Source: Clostridia bacterium
GTDB lineage: Bacteria > Bacillota > Clostridia > Christensenellales > Aristaeellaceae
NCBI GenBank assembly: GCA_017936375.1
Contig: JAGBFR010000037.1
Coordinates: 1 to 64,000 of the forward strand
Length of the DNA stretch: 64,000 bases
Reading direction: 5' to 3'
Shown here: positions 16,605 through 24,955 of the stretch, piece after piece
Layout of the letters: each line of letters begins with the position of its first letter
Position numbering within the stretch: position 1 is the first letter of the stretch
Made by a program: the position numbers and the translations under genes
The notes under the pieces: model-generated
Database searches by the model: none
Told to the model about the DNA's origin: nothing
Seen by the model: the letters and a program-made list of their open reading frames with translations, nothing else

Positions 16605-16756
16605 TATAGAAGCCCACAAGCGTCCCCGAACGGTGGGATGTATATAGTGTAGAGCGGCGGACACGCCGACCTGCGAAGCCCGCTGACAGCACGCGAAGGC
16701 GTGACCGTACGGCGGGACGTAGTAGTGTAGGACGGCGGACACGCCGACCTGCAAAC
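16581..16756 (+). repeat. Three tandem degenerate repeats with internal hairpins
   Basis: Units begin at 16581, 16621 and 16700 with CGTSMCCGWACGG-like starts. The second and third share a perfect 20-bp core (16655-16674 and 16733-16752, period 78 bp) that contains a CGGCG/CGCCG hairpin. The first unit overlaps the last codons of the preceding gene. They lead directly into the structured region at 16757-17071 and may be part of the same transcript. Confidence 0.75.
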
Positions 16757-17071
16757 AAAAGGTTTACCACCTAAAAGGTACGTCGTCCGCAAGGATTGTG
16801 AAAACTGCGGATCGCTTCTGTCTGCTGAACGCGAGAGCGAGCACCTCCTGGTGCAGTTGAGCAGACCGCGCGGGATGGCCGAAACAGGGCACTGTTATGC
16901 GGAGACCATGCATGTATGTCCTCTTTAGGGCATACGCTGCATGCCGCTGGCAGATGAGCGTATTATGCCTCTCTTTAGGGGCGGAACCGCCCCTGCCGCT
17001 GCCGGCGACGCCCGCAGGAACACAGACAAAATCACCCCGGAGAATTCTTTCTCCGGGGTATTTCTGTTTTT
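16757..17071 (+). ncRNA. Candidate structured non-coding RNA
   Basis: No open frame fits here, yet base pairing is dense: TCCGCA/TGCGGA; a GTCTGCT/AGCAGAC stem closing a junction with two hairpins (CGC-GAGA-GCG and GCACC-TCCT-GGTGC); a long stem TGTCC-TCTTTA-GGGCA extended by GTAT/ATAC and CATGCA/TGCATG; a second hairpin with the same CTCTTTAGGG loop; GGGGCGG/CCGCCCC; and a terminator at the end. The repeated loop sequence suggests conserved function. Location on a mobile element beside a recombinase-like gene recalls large phage RNAs such as ROOL or GOLLD, but I could not match it to a known class. Confidence 0.5.
17035..17071. terminator. Terminator ending the RNA candidate; may also serve the HD gene
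   Basis: A perfect 10-bp stem (17035-17044 with 17049-17058) followed on the plus strand by TATTTCTGTTTTT. On the minus strand a shorter T stretch follows, so it may stop the leftward HD-domain gene as well. Confidence 0.8.
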
Positions 17072-17107
17072 GGGCGAAGGCCTGTGACAGGCCGACTATT
17101 TGGTTCC

Positions 17108-17620
17108 TTACTCCGAAAGGAACATGGTATCAAGCAGCCGCTTTCCCATGCGCGTGCGAAAAATCCTCTCCCGCATACGCTGGATCGCGTCGCGGCTTGC
17201 ATGATTCTCATAGGCGTTGACCAGATAGTCGGCCTCGATCAGGATCCGATAATCCAGCCCGTCAAACTCATCATAGGTGTGATGATGGGCAATCAGCCAG
17301 CATACGCGCTCAATCAGGCTCTGCGAAGCGCCCGCTGCCTCCAGCATCGCTCTGGCAACAGGCGGTCCCTCCTCTTCCTGCATCTTGCCTGTACAGTGGC
17401 CGTACTTTTTCTCACAGGGGCGGATGCCGACGTCGTGCATCAGCGCGGCAATATCGAGGATCTCCCTCTCCTCGCCCGCCATACCCTCGTCATCCGCAAT
17501 GATCTGAGCAAACTGATAGACCTTGAGAAAGTGCTGCGCCCTCTCCGGGCATCCGGCCTCAAAGTCGATCATTGAAACGAGGATTTCACGCTTGATAGAG
17601 CCGTTCATTTTCTCCTCCAT
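17108..17620 (-). CDS. HD-domain phosphohydrolase
   Basis: 170-aa metal-dependent HD hydrolase. His in QHFLKVYQFAQ (about 30), the HD pair in ALMHDVGI (about 62), the HHH in AHHHT (about 107) and a later Asp in the ILIEADYLVNA stretch form the usual metal set. It is close to the YedJ/YfdR-type single-domain phosphohydrolases; the substrate is unknown. The start at 17620 has an AGGAGG site; nine codons upstream are ignored. It is the last gene of the leftward group that includes the arylsulfotransferase. Confidence 0.85.
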   Translation of the reverse strand: MEEKMNGSIKREILVSMIDFEAGCPERAQHFLKVYQFAQIIADDEGMAGEEREILDIAALMHDVGIRPCEKKYGHCTGKMQEEEGPPVARAMLEAAGASQSLIERVCWLIAHHHTYDEFDGLDYRILIEADYLVNAYENHASRDAIQRMRERIFRTRMGKRLLDTMFLSE

Positions 17621-17656
17621 GGCGCTGCCTCCTGTTTTTCTCATCATGCGTACTGA

Positions 17657-19234
17657 TTACTTCAGCATTTCGCAAATCTCGTATACGCGCGCCTCGGTGA
17701 GGCTGGCCGCCTCCATGTTCACGATCAGCGCGTACATGGATCCGCCTTCAAATCCCTTGCCGGCGGTTTCAATCGCCTTTTCCGCCAAATCCGTCCACGC
17801 ATTCTGCGCGTCCGCCAGCGCATTCCACTCCGCCTCAGGCAGAGCCGCCTTGGCTTCATCCAAAGCCCGGATCAGCGCAGCATCCCAGATTTCGCGCAGC
17901 TCTTCCGCCTTCATGTTCATATCAAGCTGCGTCATGGGATCATTCTCAATAGACGCCCGGATCGCGTCGGCCTCTTCCTTCACGGACGCCAGATAAGCCT
18001 CCAGAGAATCGCTCTCTACGGGCTCAAAATACAGACAGCGGTAGGTGGAGTTCATGGGGTTCTTCAGCGACACGGACATCAGCGTCTCGCCCGTGGCGAA
18101 ATCCACAACGCTCATCGCCTCCGGATCGCCCATGGACACGCCCCAGCCGATCACGTAGACCTCGCCGTCAATGTGCTGCGCAGAGCCGCAAGCCTCGGAA
18201 TACTTGCCGCCCAGCGTATAGGAGCGGAAGGCCTTCAGTTTCTTATTTTCCGTATCGACGCAGTAGCCCACCACGCGGGAGGCGCCGTTGCGGTTGCCGT
18301 TGTCAAAGACGGTGATGTAATTGCCGTCCACAAAGGCGGTATGCTGTGCAGAGCACTTCTGAATCGGGCTCAGGCCAAACTCATCCGCCACGCCGGAGAG
18401 CGTCCACTTGATCTGGTTTTCGCTCGCGCTGCGGTCAAGGCACAGGATGGAATGAATGTGCCGGAAGGAGCAGATCAGGTTGCCGTCCGCATCCAGATCC
18501 ATGGAGTTGAAGTGGATATAGTCGGGCGCGGCGACCTTCTCATTGGCGAAGTCATTCGCGCCAGTCTGGCTATAGGAGTCGATGGTGATCAGGCCGTACA
18601 GCTCGGGATAGTCGATGCTCTTCCACTCCCAGACGACCTCGCCGTCCTTGACCTCCTGCAGATAGGAAAAGACGACGTCAGAGCCATCCTCATAGCCCGG
18701 AATGTTGTAGACAGTGTCCTTGATATAGCCGTTGAGGATGTAGTGGTTAAGGTCGATCAGCAGGAAGTCGTGACCGTCCAGCGGGAAGCCCTTGGGCGTG
18801 ACGCCGGATTCCTCGAAGGTGATGCGCTTGATCTCATTAAAGTCCTTGTCGAGGATCACGCGCTCGCCCGGCCCGTAGCCCGTCAGGCCGTAGTTGTCGT
18901 ACGTGCCGGTGTTGTCGTGGTAGCTGTAGTAGACTTCGCCGTCCACCACATGCTGCTTGAAGTCCCAGAAAGCGCCCGGCTGATCGGGGCTTGCAAAGGG
19001 CTCATACTTCTCCCAGACGATCTTGCCCTTGCCGTCCAGCACCATCAGGTTGCGGGAGAAGGGAAAGGACAGGAAGAAACGGCCGGGCAGATCGGTCTCG
19101 CCCGTCACGATGATCTCTGCTTTTTCGTCGATCATGCCGGGGATCGGGCCGGGCATCTCAGCCATCGCGCATAGCGGCAGCATGGCCAGCAGCGCCGCAA
19201 GAAGCCCGCATACCCGCTTCAAATAATGTCTCAT
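17657..19234 (-). CDS. Secreted arylsulfotransferase (ASST family)
   Basis: 525-aa protein with a signal peptide (RVCGLLAALLAMLPLCAMA, residues 7-25) and the ASST fold: repeated beta-propeller strands with DGHDFLLIDLNHYILNG, CSAQHTAFVDGNYITVFDNG and ACGSAQHIDGEVYVIGWG. ASST enzymes move sulfate from one aryl sulfate to another phenol outside the cytoplasm without PAPS; catalytic His residues lie in the conserved H-containing loops. A C-terminal helical extension of about 110 residues (from about 415) is unusual and not part of the core. The start at 19234 has GGAGGTGC. It lies between an ECF sigma factor and an HD hydrolase, in one direction with an alkylsulfatase-like gene. Confidence 0.85.
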   Translation of the reverse strand: MRHYLKRVCGLLAALLAMLPLCAMAEMPGPIPGMIDEKAEIIVTGETDLPGRFFLSFPFSRNLMVLDGKGKIVWEKYEPFASPDQPGAFWDFKQHVVDGEVYYSYHDNTGTYDNYGLTGYGPGERVILDKDFNEIKRITFEESGVTPKGFPLDGHDFLLIDLNHYILNGYIKDTVYNIPGYEDGSDVVFSYLQEVKDGEVVWEWKSIDYPELYGLITIDSYSQTGANDFANEKVAAPDYIHFNSMDLDADGNLICSFRHIHSILCLDRSASENQIKWTLSGVADEFGLSPIQKCSAQHTAFVDGNYITVFDNGNRNGASRVVGYCVDTENKKLKAFRSYTLGGKYSEACGSAQHIDGEVYVIGWGVSMGDPEAMSVVDFATGETLMSVSLKNPMNSTYRCLYFEPVESDSLEAYLASVKEEADAIRASIENDPMTQLDMNMKAEELREIWDAALIRALDEAKAALPEAEWNALADAQNAWTDLAEKAIETAGKGFEGGSMYALIVNMEAASLTEARVYEICEMLK

Positions 19235-19267
19235 AACGTGCACCTCCATCACAAAGCAGGAGTCTGG

Positions 19268-19747
19268 TCAGGCGATCTCACCGGCTCCAAAGAACTTACG
19301 CAGACTGTTCAGCGCCTTTTGGTGGATCACCTTGGCGTTGATATAGGACATGTCCATCATCTCCGCCACGGTCTTGAGGGTGTACCCCAAATAATAGTGC
19401 AGGACGATCAGGTCGCGCTCGCGCTCCTTGAGGCTCAGCAGCGCCTCCGCCAGATTGTCAAGCGCATCGTCCGTCAGATCTATCGCAGGCTCTTCGTCCA
19501 GCATGTAGTCCTCAAGGGCAATCATGCTGCGCCGGGTGCGGAAATAATCCGTCACCGTGTTGCGGGTGATGGTGTACACCCATGTGGAAACAGAGGCCTT
19601 GGCAGGATCGTAGCTATCCAGCCTCTGCACGACCTTTGTAAACACAGCAGAAACAAGATCCTCCGCATCGTGGGGATCCTGAATCCTGCCGCGCACATAG
19701 GCGCGCACCTTAGACTGGAATTCTTCGTAGATCTGCCCCGCATCCAT
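19268..19747 (-). CDS. ECF RNA polymerase sigma factor
   Basis: 159-aa sigma factor. Region 2 has HDAEDLVSAVFTKVV (about 26-40) and TWVYTITRNTVTDYFR (about 55-70). Region 4 is a helix-turn-helix (YTLKTVAEMMDMSYINAKVI, about 122-141). It begins at an ATG that overlaps the stop of the preceding small peptide gene (TGATG), so translation is coupled. No anti-sigma gene is next to it. The upstream run of small leader-bearing peptides and the downstream sulfotransferase are obvious candidate regulon members, though no promoter motif could be fixed. Confidence 0.9.
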   Translation of the reverse strand: MDAGQIYEEFQSKVRAYVRGRIQDPHDAEDLVSAVFTKVVQRLDSYDPAKASVSTWVYTITRNTVTDYFRTRRSMIALEDYMLDEEPAIDLTDDALDNLAEALLSLKERERDLIVLHYYLGYTLKTVAEMMDMSYINAKVIHQKALNSLRKFFGAGEIA

Positions 19748-19971
19748 CACGGCCTGTTCTCCTCCGCATTGTCGGGACGTGCATGCCTGCCCAGCAGCGT
19801 TTCCGGATGCATGGTCGGTACGGTGGCGTCTCCCGCCGCGCTGACCATCTCCAGATCATCGTCGGACAGATCGGCCTTGTCATAGCGCCTTTCCACGTCG
19901 CTCGTGATGGCCGCCAGCTTGGGATTCTGCTGGAATCTCTGGAAATCAAAGGCCTGAGAAAGCTTATTCAT
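19747..19971 (-). CDS. Small leader-type protein, divergent member of the peptide group
   Basis: 74 aa. Residues 34-47 (DLSDDDLEMVSAAG) resemble the leader of the four neighbouring peptides, but the double glycine is AG and the tail has no cysteine. A good AAAGGAAG site precedes the ATG. Its stop overlaps the start of the ECF sigma gene, so it could couple peptide translation to sigma synthesis or act as a small sigma regulator. Function unknown. Confidence 0.65.
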   Translation of the reverse strand: MNKLSQAFDFQRFQQNPKLAAITSDVERRYDKADLSDDDLEMVSAAGDATVPTMHPETLLGRHARPDNAEENRP

Positions 19972-20010
19972 CGCGCTTCTTCCTTTCGCCAGGTTGCGCC
20001 ATGGCGCATA

Positions 20011-20262
20011 TCACAGGATCTCCGTTTCGATGATGCTGCTCTTATGGCCGCAGCATTTCCGGGTGACCCAGTAGAGCGTCTTGCCATTCAGCACGCCGCG
20101 CACGCCGGTGATGGTGACATCGTAGTTCTTCAGCAGTCTGCCGCAGTTCGAGCAGTAAGCGATATCATCATGCGAGCAGCGGACCGTATCGCCGACACCG
20201 TAGCCGCCCACCACAGTATCCAGTTCATCGTCGCTGAGTTCAAACTTCTTATTCTCTTCCAT
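20011..20262 (-). CDS. Double-glycine leader peptide with Cys-pair tail (family member 4)
   Basis: 83 aa. The leader FELSDDELDTVVGG ends in Gly19-Gly20, the pattern cut by C39-type peptidases in bacteriocin and RiPP precursors. The tail has Cys29, CSNC (37-40) and RKCCGH (70-71), a layout that can bind zinc like a ribbon. AGGAGGTT lies upstream. It is the longest of the four cysteine-bearing paralogs. Whether the product is secreted, modified or a cytoplasmic zinc protein cannot be told. Confidence 0.8.
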   Translation of the reverse strand: MEENKKFELSDDELDTVVGGYGVGDTVRCSHDDIAYCSNCGRLLKNYDVTITGVRGVLNGKTLYWVTRKCCGHKSSIIETEIL

Positions 20263-20324
20263 GGGATAACCTCCTGTCTGATTGGCCTTATTGGCTTGAT
20301 TGAAATTTCCTTACGCCTTCATCG

Positions 20325-20531
20325 TCATGCGCGGGTATATTCCCTGCAGCCGCAGATGGGGCATGCATCATGAAGCTCTACATACACATGGTCGGGATTG
20401 GCGACGCAGCGTTTGAACGCCATGGGATGCACGATAGGCTGCACGACGGGCTGTGCACTCTCGCCGCCGGTCACTTCCTCCAGCTGATCTTCTGCCAGCT
20501 CGGCAGGCATGTTTTTCTTAGGATCGGTCAT
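20325..20531 (-). CDS. Double-glycine leader peptide with C-H-CxxC tail (family member 3)
   Basis: 68 aa. The leader ELAEDQLEEVTGG ends at Gly22-Gly23. The tail has Cys42, His48 and CPICGC (57-62), a possible Cys-His-Cys-Cys zinc knuckle. It is close to member 2 in its last 25 residues (C-x5-H...DACPxCG). AAAGGAGC upstream fixes the start at 20531; a longer frame upstream has no site. Confidence 0.82.
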   Translation of the reverse strand: MTDPKKNMPAELAEDQLEEVTGGESAQPVVQPIVHPMAFKRCVANPDHVYVELHDACPICGCREYTRA

Positions 20532-20584
20532 GATACTCGCTCCTTTGCATTGCCGTATATCTTCAAGTGACGCTTTATCCATCA

Positions 20585-20803
20585 TCACGGCACGACGGTT
20601 CTGATGAATTCTGTGGATCCGCATACGGGGCACGCGTCGAGTCCGTAAGGCCAGGCATGCCGGGAATTGACGGCGCACTTCATATAGATGATCGGTATTG
20701 CGCTCAGTTTCAAATCCTCGCCGCCGGAGATATCCTCCAGCTCATCATCGCTCAGGGACATGATCTCATCGGTTTCGGGGATGATCTTCTTCTCTTCTGT
20801 CAT
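20585..20803 (-). CDS. Double-glycine leader peptide with C-H-CxxC tail (family member 2)
   Basis: 72 aa. The leader MSLSDDELEDISGG ends at Gly27-Gly28. The tail has Cys43, His49 and CPVC (58-61). It is paralogous to member 3: both share a Cys, five residues, a His, then DACPxCG. AAAGGAG precedes the ATG at normal spacing. Confidence 0.82.
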   Translation of the reverse strand: MTEEKKIIPETDEIMSLSDDELEDISGGEDLKLSAIPIIYMKCAVNSRHAWPYGLDACPVCGSTEFIRTVVP

Positions 20804-20841
20804 GGCCGAAACTCCTTTCCTTTCTGTATCCTCTGGCGGGC

Positions 20842-21033
20842 TTAAAAGCCGCCGAGCTGTTCCGCCTCGCTTGCGCCGCAGCAGGGGCAGGCCTTGCCGA
20901 CCTGCATGTACTTGTAGCCGCAGCGAACGCAGGGAGGCGTTGCAGCATAATAATTGGGATCGTGATCCTCGCAGCCGCCGGCCACTTCCTCCAGCTGATC
21001 GTCAGCCAGTTCAAGCTTCTTCTTGTCGTCCAT
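20842..21033 (-). CDS. Double-glycine leader peptide with zinc-ribbon tail (family member 1)
   Basis: 63 aa. The leader LELADDQLEEVAGG ends at Gly19-Gly20. The tail holds CVRCGYKYMQVGKACPCCG, i.e. Cys35, Cys38, Cys49, Cys52, spaced as a classic zinc ribbon. A second ATG directly upstream (21036) is possible, but the GGAGG spacing favours 21033. First of five consecutive small genes read toward the ECF sigma factor. Confidence 0.82.
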   Translation of the reverse strand: MDDKKKLELADDQLEEVAGGCEDHDPNYYAATPPCVRCGYKYMQVGKACPCCGASEAEQLGGF

Positions 21034-21110
21034 CATGACGCCTCCTTTTGCTTCTTTGTAAGTATATACGATTGAAAATGGCAGTTGGTATAATCCGATC
21101 GAAAACTTTT

Positions 21111-23132
21111 TTACGGCTCAATGATGTTGAAGGGAACCTGCCCCTGCACCGGCACCTGATTCATGCTCTGCGCAAGCAGCGCAATCAGCTCCACATTGCC
21201 CTCCATGGGCACGGCGTCCAGCGCGCGGACATTGTTCTGCAGGATATACAGCAGCGCGTTCTTCGGGCAGGTGATGGATACGTCCGCATCCTCGCGATGG
21301 GTGTTCTCATACACCAGCAGCACGCCGTTCTTCACGTGCAGCACATGCTGCTGTCTGAGGTCAGACAGCGTCACGTTGATGGCGAAGTCCTGATCGGCCA
21401 TGGCTTCCTTGTCCATGAGGATGCCCATGTAGTCAAAGATCATGGCGGGCGTCATCTGCAGCACAATGCCGCCGCCCTTGGATTGAGCCGCGTTCTGTGC
21501 CTGATTGCCGTAACGCAGCTCCAGCGCAGCGGTCAGGTAGGCATTGCGCCACGGACCGGACTCCGCCTGATAGCCCAGCTGCTCCATAGCGTCCGCGCAC
21601 AGCAGGCGGGCGGCCTCGTTGGTCGGATCGGCGAACACGATCACGTTGGTGATCTCCGCCACCCACTGGTATTCGCCCTTGTCGAAGTCGGCCTTCGCCA
21701 TGCGCAGCACTTCGTCCACGTCGCCCAGATACTCCACCCACTTCTTCGCGCTCTCGGTCGGCGTGAGCGGGTTGAGGTTCACGGGGTTGGCGTCGTACCA
21801 GCCCATGTACTTCTGGTACACGGCCTTCGAATTGTGCGCCACGGTGCCGTAGTACTGGCGGGTATACCAGTTCTTGGAAAGCGTCTCGGGCAGATGGATC
21901 ATGTTGGAGATCTCGTCAGAGGTATAGCCCTGATTGAGGTAGGTCAGCGTCTGGTCGTTGATGAACTTATACACCGCAGCGGAATTTTCAAGGTACTCGA
22001 TAGCGACCTCATTGCCCCAGTGCGGCCAGTTGTGGGACTGGAATACCACTTCAGTCTTATCGCCGTATAGCGTGATGGCCTCGGTGATGTACTTCGCCCA
22101 CGCCGCGCCGTCACGAACCGCCGCACCACGCAGGGTGTAGAGGTTGTGCAGCGTGCCGGTGCAGTTTTCGGCCATCCACAGCGCCTTAAGCTGCGGGAAA
22201 TACGTGTTCATCTCGGCAGGAGCCTCGGTGCCGGGCGTCATCTGGAACTCCATCTCGACGCCGTCGATGTTGAGCTTCGTGCCGGTTTCCTTGATCTCAT
22301 AGCTCGGCGCGAAGTAGGTCACGGTGCCGGTGGACTGGCCCATGCCGATGCCCTGCGCCATCTTGCCGGTCACGCCGGGCGTCAGCAGCACGCCGTACTG
22401 ATAATTGGCGCGGCGGCTCATGGCCTTGCCGGCGTAGATGTTCTCCGAAATGGCATGCTCTGCAAAGCCCTCGGGCACGATGACCGGGACCTTGCCGCTG
22501 GCAATCTGCTCCTCGATGGGCAGGGAGGCATCCGCCACGTCCTCCGCCGCGATGACGCCGCCGATGCCGCCGAAGTGATCCGCGTGGGAATGGGAAATGA
22601 CGACCGCCTTGACCGGATAGCTGCCTAGGTTCTTCTCGATCAGCTGCATCGCCGCCTGCGCCGTTTCCGAGCACATGGTGCAGTCGAACACGATCCAACC
22701 GGTATCGCCCTTGATGACCGTCAGGTTCGCCATGTCGTAGCCGCGCACCTGATAGATGCCCGGGCACACCTCGAACAGGCCGTAGGCGTGGTTGTTGCGG
22801 GTGTTCTCCCACAGGCTGGGGTTGACGGTGTTGGGAGCCTGCTCGTAATCATCCAGGAAGCTGTACGCCGCCTGGCTCCAGATCACGTTGCCCTCGGCAT
22901 CCGTAAGCTCCAGCACCTCCGGCGCGTCGATCAGCCCGCGGACGGCGTTGTCGTACTCGCTGGTATCAGCAAAGTCCAGCATGGAGTACACCGCCGAATT
23001 GACCTCCGCCGTGTAAGCCGTGGCAGGCTTGGCTTCGGTGGTGAGGCCGAGCTCGGAGGTTAGGGTTTCTGCAAAGCAGGTGGATGCCAGAAGCAGCACC
23101 ACGGCGAGCAGAATTGCGGTCAGTTTTTTCAT
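21111..23132 (-). CDS. Secreted alkylsulfatase-like metallo-beta-lactamase (SdsA/BDS1 family)
   Basis: 673 aa with a signal peptide (LTAILLAVVLLLASTCFAET). The N-terminal zinc hydrolase domain shows VISHSHADHFGG at about 180-190 and the family hallmark TPGTEAPAEMNTYFP followed by LWMAENC and LHNLYTLRGA, as in SdsA1 alkylsulfatases that hydrolyse primary alkyl sulfates. A dimerisation/helical domain (AKKWVEYLGDVDEVL) and a C-terminal SCP2-like domain follow, the full family layout. The start at 23132 (AAAGGAC site) is the signal-peptide methionine. It is five bases from the VanZ gene and 77 bases from the peptide genes, so probably one operon. Together with the arylsulfotransferase it suggests sulfate-ester chemistry. 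Confidence 0.88.
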   Translation of the reverse strand: MKKLTAILLAVVLLLASTCFAETLTSELGLTTEAKPATAYTAEVNSAVYSMLDFADTSEYDNAVRGLIDAPEVLELTDAEGNVIWSQAAYSFLDDYEQAPNTVNPSLWENTRNNHAYGLFEVCPGIYQVRGYDMANLTVIKGDTGWIVFDCTMCSETAQAAMQLIEKNLGSYPVKAVVISHSHADHFGGIGGVIAAEDVADASLPIEEQIASGKVPVIVPEGFAEHAISENIYAGKAMSRRANYQYGVLLTPGVTGKMAQGIGMGQSTGTVTYFAPSYEIKETGTKLNIDGVEMEFQMTPGTEAPAEMNTYFPQLKALWMAENCTGTLHNLYTLRGAAVRDGAAWAKYITEAITLYGDKTEVVFQSHNWPHWGNEVAIEYLENSAAVYKFINDQTLTYLNQGYTSDEISNMIHLPETLSKNWYTRQYYGTVAHNSKAVYQKYMGWYDANPVNLNPLTPTESAKKWVEYLGDVDEVLRMAKADFDKGEYQWVAEITNVIVFADPTNEAARLLCADAMEQLGYQAESGPWRNAYLTAALELRYGNQAQNAAQSKGGGIVLQMTPAMIFDYMGILMDKEAMADQDFAINVTLSDLRQQHVLHVKNGVLLVYENTHREDADVSITCPKNALLYILQNNVRALDAVPMEGNVELIALLAQSMNQVPVQGQVPFNIIEP

Positions 23133-23137
23133 GCGAA

Positions 23138-23698
23138 TCAGTCCTTTGGTAGGTTGTTTGATTTGGGGGTGTTCAGCCGTTTCGACTGGAGGTGCCATAT
23201 CCACACACCGATGGCTGTACCAAGGGTATTGTGGATCACGTCATCCGTTTCGCACCAGCCCATTTTGAGGAGGTATTGGGTAGCTTCGGTGGCGATGGAG
23301 CACAGGCAGCCGATGAGGATGATGTGTTTGGGTTTCAGTTTGGAGAACAGAATCGGCAGGAGATAGCCGAGGGGGTAGTAGAGGAGGATGTTAAGTAAAA
23401 TACCAACAATTGGCGATGTCGTATTCAACCCGATTATTTCAAAAACGGTCCCATACCGATTGGTGTCATTCGCTTCACCCAGTAAATAGGCATATGTTAC
23501 AAATGGTTTTAGTTCTATTCCACGGCTCAATCCCATTGCTCTTGAGAAAAAAGCAAAATACACATAAACAATCAAGTATATAGCAAATACAGCTGACTGT
23601 ATGAGTCCCTTATTCTTTATGCTGATGGAGCCAAACACACAGGGTGCCAAATACGTAATCGCAGCCAATCCAACAACAATCCCGACAACATGAAGCAT
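23138..23698 (-). CDS. VanZ-family membrane protein
   Basis: 186 aa with about five hydrophobic segments and the VanZ signature near the C terminus (EATQYLLKMGWCETDDVIHN, then TLGTAIG). VanZ-like proteins are linked to low-level teicoplanin resistance and to envelope functions; the biochemical role is unsettled. GGAGAGA precedes the ATG. It directly precedes the alkylsulfatase-like gene. Confidence 0.85.
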   Translation of the reverse strand: MLHVVGIVVGLAAITYLAPCVFGSISIKNKGLIQSAVFAIYLIVYVYFAFFSRAMGLSRGIELKPFVTYAYLLGEANDTNRYGTVFEIIGLNTTSPIVGILLNILLYYPLGYLLPILFSKLKPKHIILIGCLCSIATEATQYLLKMGWCETDDVIHNTLGTAIGVWIWHLQSKRLNTPKSNNLPKD

Positions 23699-23767
23699 GA
23701 ACTAATCTCTCCACCATCGATTTCACACATACACTTACATTCTTACCCAGCATACTCATCTAGCCTA

Positions 23768-24940
23768 TTACAGAACAATGCCATCAGCGCTATCACACAA
23801 ATGGAAAGAATACTTTCCTGCCAGTTTCGGAAATGCCTTCAGGTATTTCTCCTCCACCTTCTTCTTAATGCTCTCCGCATATGCAGGATCAATCAATGCC
23901 ATACAACAGCCCTTGAAGCCCGCGCCGGAGAAACGTCCGCCGTAGATGCCGTCGGTGTGCAGCATGATCTGATACAGCGTACGCAGTTCGTCGGAGCCGG
24001 TCTCCCAGTTGTACACGGAGGAATGACCGCTTTCGAAGGACAGCTTGCCGTATTCCGCGATATCGCCGCGCCGCCATACCTCTGCACCGCACTGTACACG
24101 GGCAAATTCGCTGTAGAAATGCTCAGCACGCTTGCGCCAGTTGTCAGGCAGCTTTTCCTTATACTGATGATAGATACCAACAGGCACATCACGCAACCGC
24201 GCTTCGCTGAACTTACCGTATTCCATGCCCGAGTACGCCATCAACGCATACGCAGCAGACTTTGCCTCATCAACGCGCATGTTGAACTTGCTGCCAACCA
24301 GCGTGCGCTCAATACCGCTGAACATGATAGCAATCTTGTAAGGCTTCATGTCCGGATGCTGCGGAATCAGTTCATAGCTGCCGTCCTTAGTATCCAGATA
24401 CAGCAGATGATTCTTCTTGGATAGAACCTCGCAGCTCTGATCCAGTGTACCAACAGACACACCGACATAATCCTTCTCAGCCTCCAGCGCAATCCGTATC
24501 ATCTCCTGCTGCTCAAACTGAATACCGTTCAGCTTCGCCAGAGCAGCCAGGAAAACGATGATCACCGCAGCCGAAGACGACAGGCCGCCGATGGGCAGCG
24601 TGCCTTCAAAGACGCCGCAGATGCCGGTGTGCAGATCATAGTGCTTCGCCAGAGCCCAGGTCGCGCCGCGCAGATAGTCTGCCCAATCGCCGGTGGGTTT
24701 TTCGTCCACCTGTCGGATGTGCCACTGAGCACGGCGCTCAAACTGCACCGAGGACAGCTCCACCACGCCGTTCTTTTTTGGGCCGTATGCAAAGTGGACT
24801 CCCTTATCGATGGCAAGTCCGGTAATCAGACCGTACTGATGATCCACATGCGCACCAATCGGACAAATGCGGTAGGGACAGAACGCTACCTCTACCGGAT
24901 TGCGGCGATAGGACTGGCTGAAAATCATTTCACAATTCAT
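23768..24940 (-). CDS. GHMP sugar-1-kinase (galactokinase/galacturonokinase family)
   Basis: 390 aa. The substrate motif CPYRICPIGAHVDHQYG (about 21-37), the phosphate-binding loop LPIGGLSSSAAV (about 115-126) and the third motif GGRFSGAGFKGCC (about 334-346) are all present. It lies directly after a UDP-glucuronate-4-epimerase-like gene and a sugar nucleotidyltransferase, so a role making a sugar-1-phosphate (for example galacturonate-1-phosphate) for nucleotide activation is likely; the exact sugar is inference. Last gene of the capsule cluster. Confidence 0.85.
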   Translation of the reverse strand: MNCEMIFSQSYRRNPVEVAFCPYRICPIGAHVDHQYGLITGLAIDKGVHFAYGPKKNGVVELSSVQFERRAQWHIRQVDEKPTGDWADYLRGATWALAKHYDLHTGICGVFEGTLPIGGLSSSAAVIIVFLAALAKLNGIQFEQQEMIRIALEAEKDYVGVSVGTLDQSCEVLSKKNHLLYLDTKDGSYELIPQHPDMKPYKIAIMFSGIERTLVGSKFNMRVDEAKSAAYALMAYSGMEYGKFSEARLRDVPVGIYHQYKEKLPDNWRKRAEHFYSEFARVQCGAEVWRRGDIAEYGKLSFESGHSSVYNWETGSDELRTLYQIMLHTDGIYGGRFSGAGFKGCCMALIDPAYAESIKKKVEEKYLKAFPKLAGKYSFHLCDSADGIVL

Positions 24941-24955
24941 AGGTAATTATCCTCG

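Noticed and set aside
16581-16756. CRISPR array
   Set aside because: Units differ in length (40, 79, 57 bp), have no uniform spacers, and no cas gene is near.
21034-21110. ECF-type promoter upstream of the peptide genes
   Set aside because: An AAC...CGTATA pair exists, but its spacing (13) is too short for known ECF promoters; not strong enough to report as a feature.
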